From NCBI RefSeq assembly GCF_052115485.1, contig NZ_JBFRGU010000002.1, forward strand, positions 310,001 to 374,000: a stretch of 64,000 nucleotides of DNA, read 5' to 3'. Shown in pieces: positions 18,887 through 26,920 of this stretch (position 1 is the stretch's first letter; each line of letters starts with the position of its first letter). Made by a program: the position numbers and the translations under genes. A model generated the notes under the pieces. It made no database searches, was not told where the DNA came from, and saw only the letters and a program-made list of their open reading frames with translations. The DNA is from Microvirga sp052115485. GTDB lineage: Bacteria; Pseudomonadota; Alphaproteobacteria; Rhizobiales; Beijerinckiaceae.

Positions 18887-19783
18887 TCAGCGGCCTGTGA
18901 GCTTCGGCCCTTCAGCCAATTCTCTCAAAAGCCAATCGCGAAAGGCTTTGATCTTGGTCGAGCGTCGCTTCGCCTTCGGATAAACGAGCCAATAATCGCG
19001 GTCGCTTCTGGCAACAATGTCGAATGGTTGAACGAGCTGACCCGAGGCAAACTCCGTGGCGAAGAAGCTCGGGTTGACGAGGGCCATCCCCTGCCCGGCC
19101 ACAGCGGCCAAGCCTTCGAAATGCTGGACGCCAAGTGAGTTGTCCGGCCGATCGGATAGATCGACCCCTTCGACGCCGGCCGCGCGGAACCAATCGAGCC
19201 ACCAAAGATCGCCCGGCGAGAGAATCGGCAGTTTCAGGATGTCCGCGGGGGTCGTGATCGAGTGCCCCTCCAACAGGGCCGGACTGCAGGCGGCGGTGAA
19301 ATGGTTTGGTATGAGAAAGTGCGCTTCCAAACCCGGCCACTCGCCAAGACCGCTCCGAATACCGATGTCGAACTTGCTGCGAGCCAGATCGACCACCTCG
19401 CCGCCGGTTGCGATCTGAATCGCAACGTCAGGACGGAGCGCCTGGAACCGACCAAGCCGGGGGATGAGAACACTCGCCGCAAACGTCGTCAGAACAGTGA
19501 TGGACAGCACGCTCCTGACGCTCTCATCCACTTCGGCGAACGCGCTTTCCAGAATGCCGAACGCCTCGGACACCGCTGGCGCCAGTCTCATTCCCTTTTC
19601 GGTCAGAACAACCTGACGCGGAAGGCGGACGAAGAGAGGGTCTCCGATGCGGTCTTCCAGAACCTTGATCTGATAACTCACCGCCGCCTGGGTCATGCCC
19701 AGTTCCTCTGCCGCGCGCGTGAAGCTCCGATGCCGGGCGGCAGCCTCGAACACACGGATGGCGCTCATCGGGGGAAGCTTCAT
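18887..19783 (-). CDS. LysR family transcriptional regulator (GcvA-like)
   Basis: 298 residues. The N-terminal winged helix-turn-helix (about 5-65: R-V-F-E-A-A-A-R-H-R-S-F-T-R-A-A-E-E-L) is followed by a periplasmic-binding-like effector domain. The opening L-P-P-M-S-A-I-R-V-F-E-A-A and the L-P-R-Q-V-x-L-T-E-K-G segment are typical of the GcvA-type branch. The gene is transcribed away from a small DUF1127 gene. A perfect palindrome containing a T-N11-A LysR box starts 11 bases upstream of its start codon, so it probably controls itself and its neighbour. The effector is unknown. Confidence 0.92.
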   Translation of the reverse strand: MKLPPMSAIRVFEAAARHRSFTRAAEELGMTQAAVSYQIKVLEDRIGDPLFVRLPRQVVLTEKGMRLAPAVSEAFGILESAFAEVDESVRSVLSITVLTTFAASVLIPRLGRFQALRPDVAIQIATGGEVVDLARSKFDIGIRSGLGEWPGLEAHFLIPNHFTAACSPALLEGHSITTPADILKLPILSPGDLWWLDWFRAAGVEGVDLSDRPDNSLGVQHFEGLAAVAGQGMALVNPSFFATEFASGQLVQPFDIVARSDRDYWLVYPKAKRRSTKIKAFRDWLLRELAEGPKLTGR

Positions 19784-19793
19784 CAGGTCTCAT

Positions 19794-19812
19794 CCATAAG
19801 GTCACCTTATGG
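19794..19812. promoter_or_regulatory. Perfect 19-bp palindrome with LysR box
   Basis: CCATAAGGT-C-ACCTTATGG is a perfect inverted repeat. Its core ATAAGG-TCA-CCTTAT has the T-N11-A form recognised by LysR proteins. It lies between the divergent LysR gene and DUF1127 gene, only 11 bases from the LysR start, where binding would repress or autoregulate. The assignment to this regulator is by position. Confidence 0.75.
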
Positions 19813-19904
19813 CAGCCCTTTCGCTTCCGCTTTGTCAAGTCGAGAGCGCGGGATCAGTTTGTCCCTCAAGGACTGACACCGACGCCCTAAGGAGGGCTGG
19901 ACCG

Positions 19905-20108
19905 ATGAGATATGATGAAGCCCCCCGCGCTCGCAGTGTCGAACACCTGTGGCTGCGCCTGAAACTCTGGATAGTGTCGCGCCGCACGCGCCGCATTCAT
20001 GGACGCGACTTGCTCGATCTCACCGACCACGAAAGGCGCGATATCGGCCTCAACGAGCCGGTGCGCTTCGCCGATTGGAAAAGCCTCGAAAGGGTGCTCA
20101 GGCCGTGA
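19905..20108 (+). CDS. DUF1127 domain small protein
   Basis: 67 residues from the ATG at 19905, preceded by a strong AAGGAGGG ribosome binding site (19889-19896). The C-terminal half carries the Arg-rich DUF1127 (YjiS-like) motif: R-R-I-H-G-R-D-L-L-D-L-T-D-H-E-R-R-D-I-G-L. Short DUF1127 proteins in alphaproteobacteria have been linked to phosphate/carbon metabolism and RNA turnover. The role here is unknown. Divergence from a GcvA-like LysR gene is a common arrangement, and the shared palindrome supports joint control. Confidence 0.85.
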   Translation: MRYDEAPRARSVEHLWLRLKLWIVSRRTRRIHGRDLLDLTDHERRDIGLNEPVRFADWKSLERVLRP

Positions 20109-20132
20109 GACTGCCGCTTCGCGCGACAGCCA

Positions 20133-21776
20133 TCAGGATGCGAGGCGGCTCGGCTTCAGTTCCCCACTCTGTTCCAGCAATGAGTGGCCGGTGGAGGCGA
20201 TATGAGCCTCGATGCGCTTGAGATCGCGCACGATGTCCAACTGCAGGGCGCTTGTGTCGCCAGCGGTCTTACCGGAGCGCAATTGCTCGAGGTGGTTTTG
20301 CGTGACGGCGCGCTCCAGCTCCCGGAAATGCTCCTTCTCCGCCACAAGCCGACGCGCGGATGCGATGTCCTGGAACATCAGGACGGATGCCGCGAGCTGA
20401 AGATGCTCCAGCAAATTGGCATGCATGCGCGTGATGTCGGCAAGTGCTTCCTTCGGCAGGCGCAGGTGGTTCCTGATCCGCTTCGCCGCGAGTTCCATCA
20501 GGTTCTTGTCGACGATATCGCCCACGTGTTCGAGATTGATGGCGAAGGCGAGAATATCTGAGAGACGCCGCGCCTCTTCCTCGCTCAGAGCTTCATGGTT
20601 GATCGAACTCAAATAGCGACGGATCGCGCTGTAGAGACGGTCGACCACATCGTCCGTCCGGGTCACGGCCTCGACTTGGCTGAGATCGCCGCTCTGGAAC
20701 AGATCCTGCGAGCCACGAAGCATGGTCTCGACCACGTCCGCCATGCGCAGCACCTCGCGCGCGGCGTTCGACAGCGCGACCGACGGTGTGTCGAGAGCGT
20801 CCGCGTCGAGATATTGCGGCATGCCTGGGTCCGACGCCTTGACCTGCGCCGGGAGAACCTTTTCCAGAAGCTTTGCGATGGACGGCAGCGGCAGAATGAA
20901 GATCAATGCCAGAGCCACATTGAAAAGCGTGTGGAAGTTCGCAGCCAGACGGGCCGGATCGCCTTCGAAGCGAGCCAGGAAGGTCACGGTTTGGTCAAGG
21001 AAGGGCAGAGCAACCGCGCAACCCAGAAGGCGTATGGCGAGATTGCCTACCGGCACCCGAAGCTTGACCGGATCGCCGCCCGTGCCTTCGAGCAACGGGT
21101 TGAGAGCTGTGCCGAGATTGGCGCCCAGCACCATGGCAAGAGCCGAATGGTTGTCGATGACGCCGGCGGAGGCGAGCGACATGATGAAGAGCATCGCCGC
21201 GACGCTCGAATGCGCCGCCCAGGCGAGGATGCCCGCCAGCAGCACCAGAATGATCGGATCCGGCGCAATCGCCGCCAGAACGCTCTTCAGCACGGCGGAA
21301 GATTCGATGGGGTGAATGGTCTCCGAGAGCAGATGCAGCGACAGAAGCATCAGGCCGAGCCCGATGGTCACGCGACCGAGATCCCGCACACGGCTCGTCG
21401 AGCCCTGCCGATAGGCCACGAACCCGGCGAAGATCAGCACCGGGAAAATCAGCGAAATATCGAAAGAAAGAACCTGGACGATCAGTGTCGAGCCGACATT
21501 TGCGCCCAGCATCACCGCAAGTGCTGGAATCAAATCCACCGCTCCGCCCGCGGTGAAGGATGAAACCATCAGAGCCGTCGCTGTGCTGCTCTGCAAGACC
21601 GTCGTCACTCCGAGGCCCGCGAAGAACGCCCTCAACCGCGTGCTGAGACCCACACCAAGGATCCAGCGCAGGTCGCTCCCAAAAGCGCGCTGCACTCCGC
21701 TATTGACCATGTTGATGCCCCACAAAAGCAGGGCAATTTCACCCAGAAGGTGAACCAGGACGGCGGTAGCGGACAT
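20133..21776 (-). CDS. Na/Pi cotransporter family protein with PhoU-like tail
   Basis: 547 residues. The N-terminal two thirds hold the duplicated Na/Pi-cotransporter repeat. The first Q-S-S-S-type motif (V-L-Q-S-S-T-A-T-A-L) is near residue 60, and a second, weaker one (A-H-S-S-V-A-A) is near 190. About eight to nine hydrophobic helices are present. From about residue 340 a helical PhoU-like domain follows in the cytoplasm. Bacterial members move phosphate with sodium, though the family's transport direction is debated. No Pho box is obvious upstream. It ends 24 bases from the convergent DUF1127 stop. Confidence 0.92.
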   Translation of the reverse strand: MSATAVLVHLLGEIALLLWGINMVNSGVQRAFGSDLRWILGVGLSTRLRAFFAGLGVTTVLQSSTATALMVSSFTAGGAVDLIPALAVMLGANVGSTLIVQVLSFDISLIFPVLIFAGFVAYRQGSTSRVRDLGRVTIGLGLMLLSLHLLSETIHPIESSAVLKSVLAAIAPDPIILVLLAGILAWAAHSSVAAMLFIMSLASAGVIDNHSALAMVLGANLGTALNPLLEGTGGDPVKLRVPVGNLAIRLLGCAVALPFLDQTVTFLARFEGDPARLAANFHTLFNVALALIFILPLPSIAKLLEKVLPAQVKASDPGMPQYLDADALDTPSVALSNAAREVLRMADVVETMLRGSQDLFQSGDLSQVEAVTRTDDVVDRLYSAIRRYLSSINHEALSEEEARRLSDILAFAINLEHVGDIVDKNLMELAAKRIRNHLRLPKEALADITRMHANLLEHLQLAASVLMFQDIASARRLVAEKEHFRELERAVTQNHLEQLRSGKTAGDTSALQLDIVRDLKRIEAHIASTGHSLLEQSGELKPSRLAS

Positions 21777-22131
21777 TCAACTCCCCTAGAGATGCGCGCG
21801 GACGAAAGATCGATTCGATTGCATAGGCTGCCGAAACCGATCCGGCAATCAGGTTGCCGGCTAATAATAGGGATAAATCGACACAATGCACCTTCCGAGA
21901 AGAAAATCCTGAATTTTCAGGCGATCCGTCGCGATGGGACGTGGACATGGTCTGGTGCGATGCACTTCTTCGCAGATCAGCTTCGGAGCCCCCTCGACGC
22001 ACCGAGAATTGTCCTGTGAGTTTCATTCATCAGGAGCCGAACATCGTCGCCTCGGCTCTTGAGTCCTCGGCTCGCAGGATGAATTCTCCGCGTCATTTCC
22101 AATCAAGGATTCGGCGTCCGAAAGTAGATTC
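21777..22131. other. 355-base gap with two small inverted repeats
   Basis: The region between the divergent Na/Pi transporter and tdk starts holds no gene. Two perfect short palindromes are present: CCGGCAA-TCAGG-TTGCCGG at 21842-21860 and CCTGAA-TT-TTCAGG at 21908-21921. They may be operators or RNA hairpins; nothing links them to a known factor. Confidence 0.5.
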
Positions 22132-22740
22132 ATGGCCAAATTGCATTTCCACTACTCGGTGATGAACGCCGGTAAGACCACTCAACTCCTGCAGGTTCGC
22201 TACAATTACATCGAGAACGGTGGCCTGGTTCTGCTGTTTACAAGCTCTATCGACGACCGCGCCGGGGTCGGAAAGGTGTCGTCTCGCATAGGACTTTCCG
22301 CTGACGCCGTCCCGCTTCGCCCGTCCGAGGATCTCGAAGCCATAGTGACCGGGATCCACAAGAAGACACCGGTCACGGTGGTGCTGATCGATGAAGTGCA
22401 GTTCCTGACGCCCGATCATATCTGGCAGGCCGCGCGCATCGTCGACCACCTCAAGATTCCTGTGATGACCTATGGCCTGAAAAACAACGTTTTCGGCGAG
22501 TTGTTCAGCCCCGCCATCTGCACTCTCCTGGCCCTCGCCGAGGACATCAAGGAGATCAAGCAGCTCTGCCATTGCGGCCGCAAAGCGACGATGATCCTGC
22601 GCTACGACCCCAATGGAAACGCGGTAAAAACCGGCGAAGTCATCGAGATCGGCGGCGAGAGCCGTTACATCTCGGTCTGCCGTCCCCACTGGGTCGACGG
22701 CGACATCGGCCCCGCACGCAAGGCGATCACATCCGGCTAG
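22132..22740 (+). CDS. tdk: Thymidine kinase (TK1 type)
   Basis: 202 residues. The enzyme phosphorylates thymidine with ATP in the salvage pathway. The P-loop is near the start (M-N-A-G-K-T-T-Q-L-L), the D-E-V-Q-F box is near residue 85, and the lasso region follows. The zinc site is made by C-H-C-G-R-K-A near 145 and C-R-P-H-W near 183. It has its own ATG without an overlap to neighbours and converges on the LuxR-type regulator. Gene order here does not link it to other nucleotide genes. Confidence 0.95.
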   Translation: MAKLHFHYSVMNAGKTTQLLQVRYNYIENGGLVLLFTSSIDDRAGVGKVSSRIGLSADAVPLRPSEDLEAIVTGIHKKTPVTVVLIDEVQFLTPDHIWQAARIVDHLKIPVMTYGLKNNVFGELFSPAICTLLALAEDIKEIKQLCHCGRKATMILRYDPNGNAVKTGEVIEIGGESRYISVCRPHWVDGDIGPARKAITSG

Positions 22741-22779
22741 GCCGCGCACCGCCGAGGCAGCGCAAGCCCAACATCGGGT

Positions 22780-23868
22780 TCAAGCTTTTCGTTGTATAGC
22801 TGGCATGCTGCCGAGCAATCCGACAAGTTGGGCTTGCCGGTTCGTATTCGTCTTGGAAAAAACAGACCTCAGTTGAGTCCTGAGCGTTTCATGCGACAGG
22901 TTCCACTGCCCCGCCAACTCTCGCAGTGACCCGCCCGCAGCCAGCGCGTGAGCCAGCTTGGCTTCAGCACTCGTCAGGTTGAACATCTGGCGCAGCATTT
23001 CGGGAGACGTCGAGGCTGTCCCCGCCAAGGGCGTCACCATCATGAGAACGGCGTCGTCTCCAAGGACATCGCGGGCTTCTCCCGAGATGGGTGCCAGACG
23101 CGCGACAGCCGCGGAACGATCCTCCGTCTCCGGAATGGAAATGACAGACGTCCAGGCCCGGGGATCGCCGCGCGAGACCTGATCGAGCATCTCTCTGAGA
23201 GCCGATTGTGCATGCGCATTCCGAAACGTTATGCGCCCCCACGCGCCCGTTACGACCCAGGCCTCGCTGTTCTGAAAAGCTGCATTGGCAGCGATGATCA
23301 CACCCTTTCGTGTGATAACGGCTGTGGCAAAGCCGACAGTCTCCAAAGCATCGACCACCGAGCGGGCGTACTGCACGCCGAGACGTGCATAGAGAACGAT
23401 GGAGCGGGACAGGTGAGGCTTGAGATGATTTAGAAGGGCGAGGCCCTTGTCGTCGATCGAGCCGCTCACGAACCGCCGCTCGATCTGAAGAGTCGCGCTC
23501 ACGCCGTCAGGCGATGAAACACTCATTCCCGTGCACCAGCCAAAGCCCTTGGGATGAAAGAATCCCGCATAGGTGGGATCCGTCGCCAGTTCATCGGGCG
23601 TATAGAGATCGACAACACGGCTGAAGCGCCCGTCGGCCGCTCTCAACCGAGGCGTCCAGGTGTCTTTTCTTCCTGGTACGTCAGCAAGCCATTCCTGATA
23701 AATACCCGCAACGCCTTCTGAAATGCCGGTTCCCGTGCGATTTTGCGCTTTAAAAAATAACGATCCACCGGCGCTGCCCGTAATCTGGGCGATTTTGTCC
23801 AGGACGCCAGGCCACCGATCGGGGACCATTGAGGCCTCATAAATGTCGTCCAACAAAGCGTATTCCAT
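22780..23868 (-). CDS. LuxR-type helix-turn-helix regulator
   Basis: 362 residues. The last 60 residues form a LuxR/GerE-type DNA-binding domain: L-T-S-A-E-A-K-L-A-H-A-L-A-A-G, then L-R-E-L-A-G-Q-W-N-L-S-H-E-T-L-R-T-Q-L and S-V-F-S-K-T-N. The first 290 residues show no autoinducer-binding or receiver motif. A middle section (about 175-260) has a PAS-like look, with an I-T-R-K-G-V-I-I-A-A-N-A-A-F stretch. It is an orphan regulator of unknown signal. The AT-richer 216 bases upstream presumably hold its promoter. Confidence 0.88.
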   Translation of the reverse strand: MEYALLDDIYEASMVPDRWPGVLDKIAQITGSAGGSLFFKAQNRTGTGISEGVAGIYQEWLADVPGRKDTWTPRLRAADGRFSRVVDLYTPDELATDPTYAGFFHPKGFGWCTGMSVSSPDGVSATLQIERRFVSGSIDDKGLALLNHLKPHLSRSIVLYARLGVQYARSVVDALETVGFATAVITRKGVIIAANAAFQNSEAWVVTGAWGRITFRNAHAQSALREMLDQVSRGDPRAWTSVISIPETEDRSAAVARLAPISGEARDVLGDDAVLMMVTPLAGTASTSPEMLRQMFNLTSAEAKLAHALAAGGSLRELAGQWNLSHETLRTQLRSVFSKTNTNRQAQLVGLLGSMPAIQRKA

Positions 23869-24084
23869 TGCGGAAATTGCTGACCTTAAGTGTAATTACT
23901 AAGCTCTGCCGCAAAATACGTTAAGGAATCAGAATGAACAATGCGTAATTTGGTCCTATGAGATAGATAAAATTCTTGCCGCCTTCTCATGGCAAAAAGC
24001 CTCTTGGACACGACAAAGCTCGTTGCTCAAAGCGGTCAACCGCAAACAAGGGAAGGAAAACCGACCTTAAGCCATTGAAATCGT

Positions 24085-24161
24085 TGGCGACCCCGGCAGG
24101 GCTCGAACCTGCGACCTACTGCTTAGAAGGCAGTTGCTCTATCCAGCTGAGCTACGGGGCC
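24085..24161 (-). tRNA. tRNA-Arg (TCT)
   Basis: A 77-base cloverleaf on the minus strand. The acceptor stem GGCCCCG/CGGGGTC is complete with one G-T pair. The anticodon loop CTTCTAA gives anticodon TCT (AGA codon), the T-arm carries GGTTCGAGCC, and CCA is encoded. It lies just downstream of the NDUFS4-like gene on the same strand. Confidence 0.97.
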
Positions 24162-24180
24162 TAAACCGCAGGGCTAACGG

Positions 24181-24486
24181 TTAGTGGGACCAGGGATCCG
24201 TGCGGTTGAACTTGAAATTGTCCGAATAGGACATGGTGCGCCGCTTCACTTCTTGCGGCTCCTCGACACGATAGGGAATGCCCTCGCGGCGGGCATAGGC
24301 CACAGCTTCTTCCTCGGTGTCGAAAGAGAGGCGCAATTGCTGGCGCGTGTCGGCCGAGCTGGTCCAGCCCATGAGCGGTTCAATCTCACGCGGCTTATCC
24401 TGCTCGAAGACGAGAAGCCATTGCTTTGTCCGGGCGAGACCGGACTGGGTGGCGGACTTGGCCGGCTTGTAGATCCGTGCGGGCAT
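24181..24486 (-). CDS. NADH:ubiquinone oxidoreductase accessory subunit, NDUFS4-like (ETC_C1_NDUFA4 family)
   Basis: 101 residues, close to the usual length of the bacterial form. The fold is known from the mitochondrial 18-kDa subunit of complex I, which sits at the peripheral arm; in alphaproteobacteria it is a supernumerary subunit. Seen here: R-I-Y-K-P-A-K at the start, W-L-L-V-F-E, M-G-W-T-S-S-A-D-T near residue 40, a segment F-D-T-E-E-E-A-V-A-Y-A, and the typical C-terminus F-K-F-N-R-T-D-P-W-S-H. It is flanked on both sides by tRNA genes on the same strand; the main nuo operon is not in the window. Confidence 0.92.
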   Translation of the reverse strand: MPARIYKPAKSATQSGLARTKQWLLVFEQDKPREIEPLMGWTSSADTRQQLRLSFDTEEEAVAYARREGIPYRVEEPQEVKRRTMSYSDNFKFNRTDPWSH

Positions 24487-24522
24487 GAGCGTGTCGATTT
24501 CTCTCGTCGAAAACCGATGATT

Positions 24523-24599
24523 TGGTCGGGGCGGCAGGATTCGAACCTGCGACCCTCTGCTCCCAAAGCAGATGCGCTACCAGACTGCGCTACACCCCG
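24523..24599 (-). tRNA. tRNA-Pro (TGG)
   Basis: A 77-base cloverleaf on the minus strand with acceptor stem CGGGGTG/CGCCCCG and encoded CCA. The anticodon loop TTTGGGA gives TGG. The T-loop is GGTTCGAATCC. It lies 36 bases upstream of the NDUFS4-like gene on the same strand. Confidence 0.97.
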
Positions 24600-25009
24600 A
24601 CGGCATTAACGGCTGGGTTTCTCTACCGTTGGGGGGCTTTGGGCGCAAGTCCTTTGGGGATAGGAACGAACCGGAACCGGTGGAGGTGATACGGGGATGC
24701 AAAGTCCGGGGAAGTCCGGGGAATGTGGCTCGAGCATCCTCGCTCTTCATCCACAACGAAAATGGCGCCGCAGGATGGAAGCTACGGCGGATTGCCGGGC
24801 GTGGCGGAGCGTGGACAGCCTTCGCATTCGCTGACCTCTCCCACACCTCTCTGCCCTCGCACCTCAGCGTGGGAGTTGTGTAAAAACGCTGAATACGTCG
24901 CCGAGGTGCGTCGGCCACGAATAGCCCAATATTCGGACGAAATGGGATGGCTCTCGTCCTTGCTGGCGATGCCGGAAATCGCGGCGTCACCCAAATCTCG
25001 ATGACATTG
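24600..25009. other. Gap without a recognisable gene
   Basis: About 410 bases between tRNA-Pro and the S24 promoter region. Several open frames cross it but none has a credible start, codon pattern or family. A short direct repeat (GTCCGGGGAA twice in tandem near 24703-24722) is the only structure noticed. Confidence 0.5.
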
Positions 25010-25111
25010 GGGAACGCGCTGAACCTTGACATGCGTTCCCACATATCGAAAATCGCCACATACCGTGGCGATAACCATCAATATGGCATGTAGCGGCATG
25101 ACCGCTACATG
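25010..25111 (+). promoter_or_regulatory. Promoter region of the S24 repressor with three inverted repeats
   Basis: Three perfect inverted repeats lie within 102 bases, ending 7 bases before the S24 start codon. They are GGGAACGC...GCGTTCCC (25010-25017 and 25033-25040, enclosing a TTGACA -35-like box at 25026-25031), ATCGCCAC-ATACC-GTGGCGAT (25052-25072), and CATGTAGCGG-CATGA-CCGCTACATG (25087-25111). The last two share a 5-base spacer, as expected for a dimeric repressor bound over its own promoter. The arms ATGTAGCG recur near 44.42 kb. Confidence 0.7.
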
Positions 25112-25118
25112 ATGTGGC

Positions 25119-25961
25119 ATGACGAGCGAAATACAGATTCGGAAAGAGCAAGGCGTGCGGTTGGCTGCGGCCAGGACCGAGGCGGGTTACAGATCCGGCC
25201 GGGCGGCCGCGCTCGAAAACGGTTGGCCCGAGAGCACCTATCGCGCCCACGAGGCAGGCACTCGCACCATCGGCCTCAACGATGCCGAACGCTACGCAGA
25301 GCGCTTCCGCGCGGTCGGCGTTTCCGTGACCGGCAAGGGCATTCTCTACGGCCCGGACGATGCCGCCAAAGGCGGCGGCGCGGTCAAGGAGGTCGTGAAG
25401 AGCGGAAGTGCTAAAGGGACCGGCGGCAAGCGCGTGGGCGGTCAAGGCGCCCTCGCCTCAACCTCATCGGAACCGGAACGTCGCGCCTCACCCAATGTAG
25501 ATCTTTCCCGGGCGGAACCTGCGCCGCTGCTGCACCGCTTCGGCGGCCCGCGCGACGTGCCGGAATTCGGTGCGGCCGCCGGCGGCAAGCTCGGCGACGC
25601 AGATTTCCGCTTTAATGGCCAAGTCGTCGACATGGCCCCCCGCCCGCCGGGCATCCTCAACCGAAAGGATGTCTACGCACTTCGCGTCACGGGCGAGAGC
25701 ATGTATCCGAAATTCGAGGAAGGCGATCGCATCTACGTGGACCCCCACCGCCCTCCCCGCGTGATGGACTACGTGGTGGTCGAGTTGCAATCCGACGAAG
25801 ACGGCGAAAACGGTGAAGGCTTCATCAAACGCCTGCTCCGCAAAACCCCCTCCAAAGTCGTCGTCCAGCAATTCAATCCCGCCAAGGAACTTGAATTCGA
25901 CCTGGACCGCGTAAAGGGCCTGCACCGGGTGATCCCGCAGGATGAGCTTTTGGGGATTTGA
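25119..25961 (+). CDS. HTH repressor with S24 (LexA/CI-type) peptidase domain
   Basis: 280 residues. An N-terminal XRE-like helix-turn-helix (about 8-65) is followed by a low-complexity linker (G/K/S-rich, 90-140) and a LexA-like C-terminal domain (about 150-275). Visible parts of the self-cleavage machinery are an Ala-Gly cleavage candidate in F-G-A-A-A-G-G near 160, the nucleophile Ser in T-G-E-S-M-Y-P near 193, and the Lys in G-F-I-K-R-L near 232. This is the architecture of CI/C2-like repressors released by damage. Neither a phage nor an integrase gene is nearby, so it may be a domesticated regulator. Inverted repeats just upstream suggest autoregulation. Confidence 0.9.
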   Translation: MTSEIQIRKEQGVRLAAARTEAGYRSGRAAALENGWPESTYRAHEAGTRTIGLNDAERYAERFRAVGVSVTGKGILYGPDDAAKGGGAVKEVVKSGSAKGTGGKRVGGQGALASTSSEPERRASPNVDLSRAEPAPLLHRFGGPRDVPEFGAAAGGKLGDADFRFNGQVVDMAPRPPGILNRKDVYALRVTGESMYPKFEEGDRIYVDPHRPPRVMDYVVVELQSDEDGENGEGFIKRLLRKTPSKVVVQQFNPAKELEFDLDRVKGLHRVIPQDELLGI

Positions 25962-25981
25962 GAGACTGGTCGGCGAGTAGA

Positions 25982-26014
25982 CATGTTCCACCCGGCTGGA
26001 CCGAGCGGAACATG
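25982..26014. terminator. Hairpin after the S24 gene
   Basis: A 14-bp stem with two mismatches (CATGTTCCACCCGG against CCGAGCGGAACATG) has a five-base loop CTGGA. It lies 20 bases after the S24 stop, between two convergent genes. It lacks a strong T-run, so terminator function is likely but not certain. Confidence 0.55.
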
Positions 26015-26027
26015 ATTGTGGATTTGA

Positions 26028-26561
26028 TCAGGCCGGAATCCGCTGGTCGTATTCCTTCTTGAGGCGGCTCCAGCCATCCCAGAACGGTGCCGGCTCTTTG
26101 CCTGTCGCGCGGGCGACCAAAGTGTCGAGGTGCATGTGCCAGCCGGCGCTGACGTTCAGCAGGGTCGCGCGGTCGGGCACGCGGCGATGGATCACGGTGA
26201 GCAGCACTTCGCTGCCTTCCTGCTCAAGTTCGAAGGAGACGCCGCCGGTGCTTCCCCAGGTAATGGCGAGCTTGTGAGGCGGATCGAGCTCGGTGATCCG
26301 GCTCTGCATCCTTTGTTCTTCGGGAAAACCGGGCGGCCGCTGGCCGGGCGAGCTGGAAAGCTCGTCGTTTCGCCAAACGAACTCGAAGGGAGCGTCGACC
26401 TTCATCTCCATCTGGCCCGCTGCCAACCACTGGCGGCGCAGCTCGCTCTGCGTGAGATATGCCCATACACGCTCGATGGGGCCGGGCAGAAGGCGCTGGA
26501 TCTTCAACGTGGCAGGTTCGGTCAGCACGCCATAGGCGTCGAGGGTCTCAAGTTGGGTCAT
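26028..26561 (-). CDS. SRPBCC (AHSA1-like) domain protein
   Basis: 177 residues from the ATG at 26561; its start overlaps the ArsR stop as ATGA. The START/Bet v1-like fold shows I-Q-R-L-L-P-G-P-I-E-R-V-W-A-Y-L-T near residue 20 and Q-W-L-A-A-G. It ends with G-W-H-M-H-L-D-T-L-V-A-R-A in the place of the family's C-terminal helix. AHSA1-like proteins bind hydrophobic ligands, and function is unknown for most. Pairing with a small ArsR regulator in one transcript is very common for this family, so the regulator probably controls it. Confidence 0.9.
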   Translation of the reverse strand: MTQLETLDAYGVLTEPATLKIQRLLPGPIERVWAYLTQSELRRQWLAAGQMEMKVDAPFEFVWRNDELSSSPGQRPPGFPEEQRMQSRITELDPPHKLAITWGSTGGVSFELEQEGSEVLLTVIHRRVPDRATLLNVSAGWHMHLDTLVARATGKEPAPFWDGWSRLKKEYDQRIPA

Positions 26562-26920
26562 TGGTCGTCTCCTTTGGGTGCGGGAATGCGGGCATCCTCC
26601 TCGCGGAGGAGTCGTTCGAGCACATCCAGACGGTCGGTCCAGAAGCGCTCGTAGAAGCCCAGCCACTGGTGGGCGCTGGCGAGCGGTCCAGGGTCGAGGC
26701 GGCACAGATGGGTACGGCCGCGCACCTCGCGACGGATCAACCCGGCGCTTTCCAACGCTTTGATGTGCTTTGAGGCGGCGGCAAGAGAGATCGCGAAGGG
26801 TTCCGCAAGCTGGCCCACCGTTCGTTCGCCGCCCGCGAGTTCCCGAAGCATCCGCCGACGCGTGGCGTCGCCGAGGGCGTGAAAAACGGTATCCAGCTGA
26901 GGTGCGTTTAATTCAACCAT
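26558..26920 (-). CDS. ArsR family winged-helix regulator
   Basis: 120 residues. The winged helix (about 10-85) has A-L-G-D-A-T-R-R-R-M-L-R-E-L, V-G-Q-L-A-E-P-F-A-I-S-L-A-A-A-S-K-H-I-K-A-L-E and L-I-R-R-E-V-R-G-R-T-H. No metal-binding C-V-C motif is present, so this is the metal-independent branch usually linked to SRPBCC genes. It is the first gene of a two-gene operon with a 4-base overlap. Two copies of a TTCAACC-N4-GGTTGAA-type palindrome lie at and upstream of the start codon. Confidence 0.93.
   Translation of the reverse strand: MVELNAPQLDTVFHALGDATRRRMLRELAGGERTVGQLAEPFAISLAAASKHIKALESAGLIRREVRGRTHLCRLDPGPLASAHQWLGFYERFWTDRLDVLERLLREEDARIPAPKGDDQ

Noticed and set aside
24085..24599. 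Integrated element at the tRNA genes
   Set aside because: No integrase, no att duplication and no composition shift seen beside either tRNA.
24572..24883. A 103-residue open frame starting inside tRNA-Pro
   Set aside because: It begins within a tRNA, lacks a ribosome binding site and family sequence.
25012..25024. LexA (SOS) box before the S24 gene
   Set aside because: Two GAAC half-sites are 5 bases apart; the alphaproteobacterial SOS box needs a spacing of 7.
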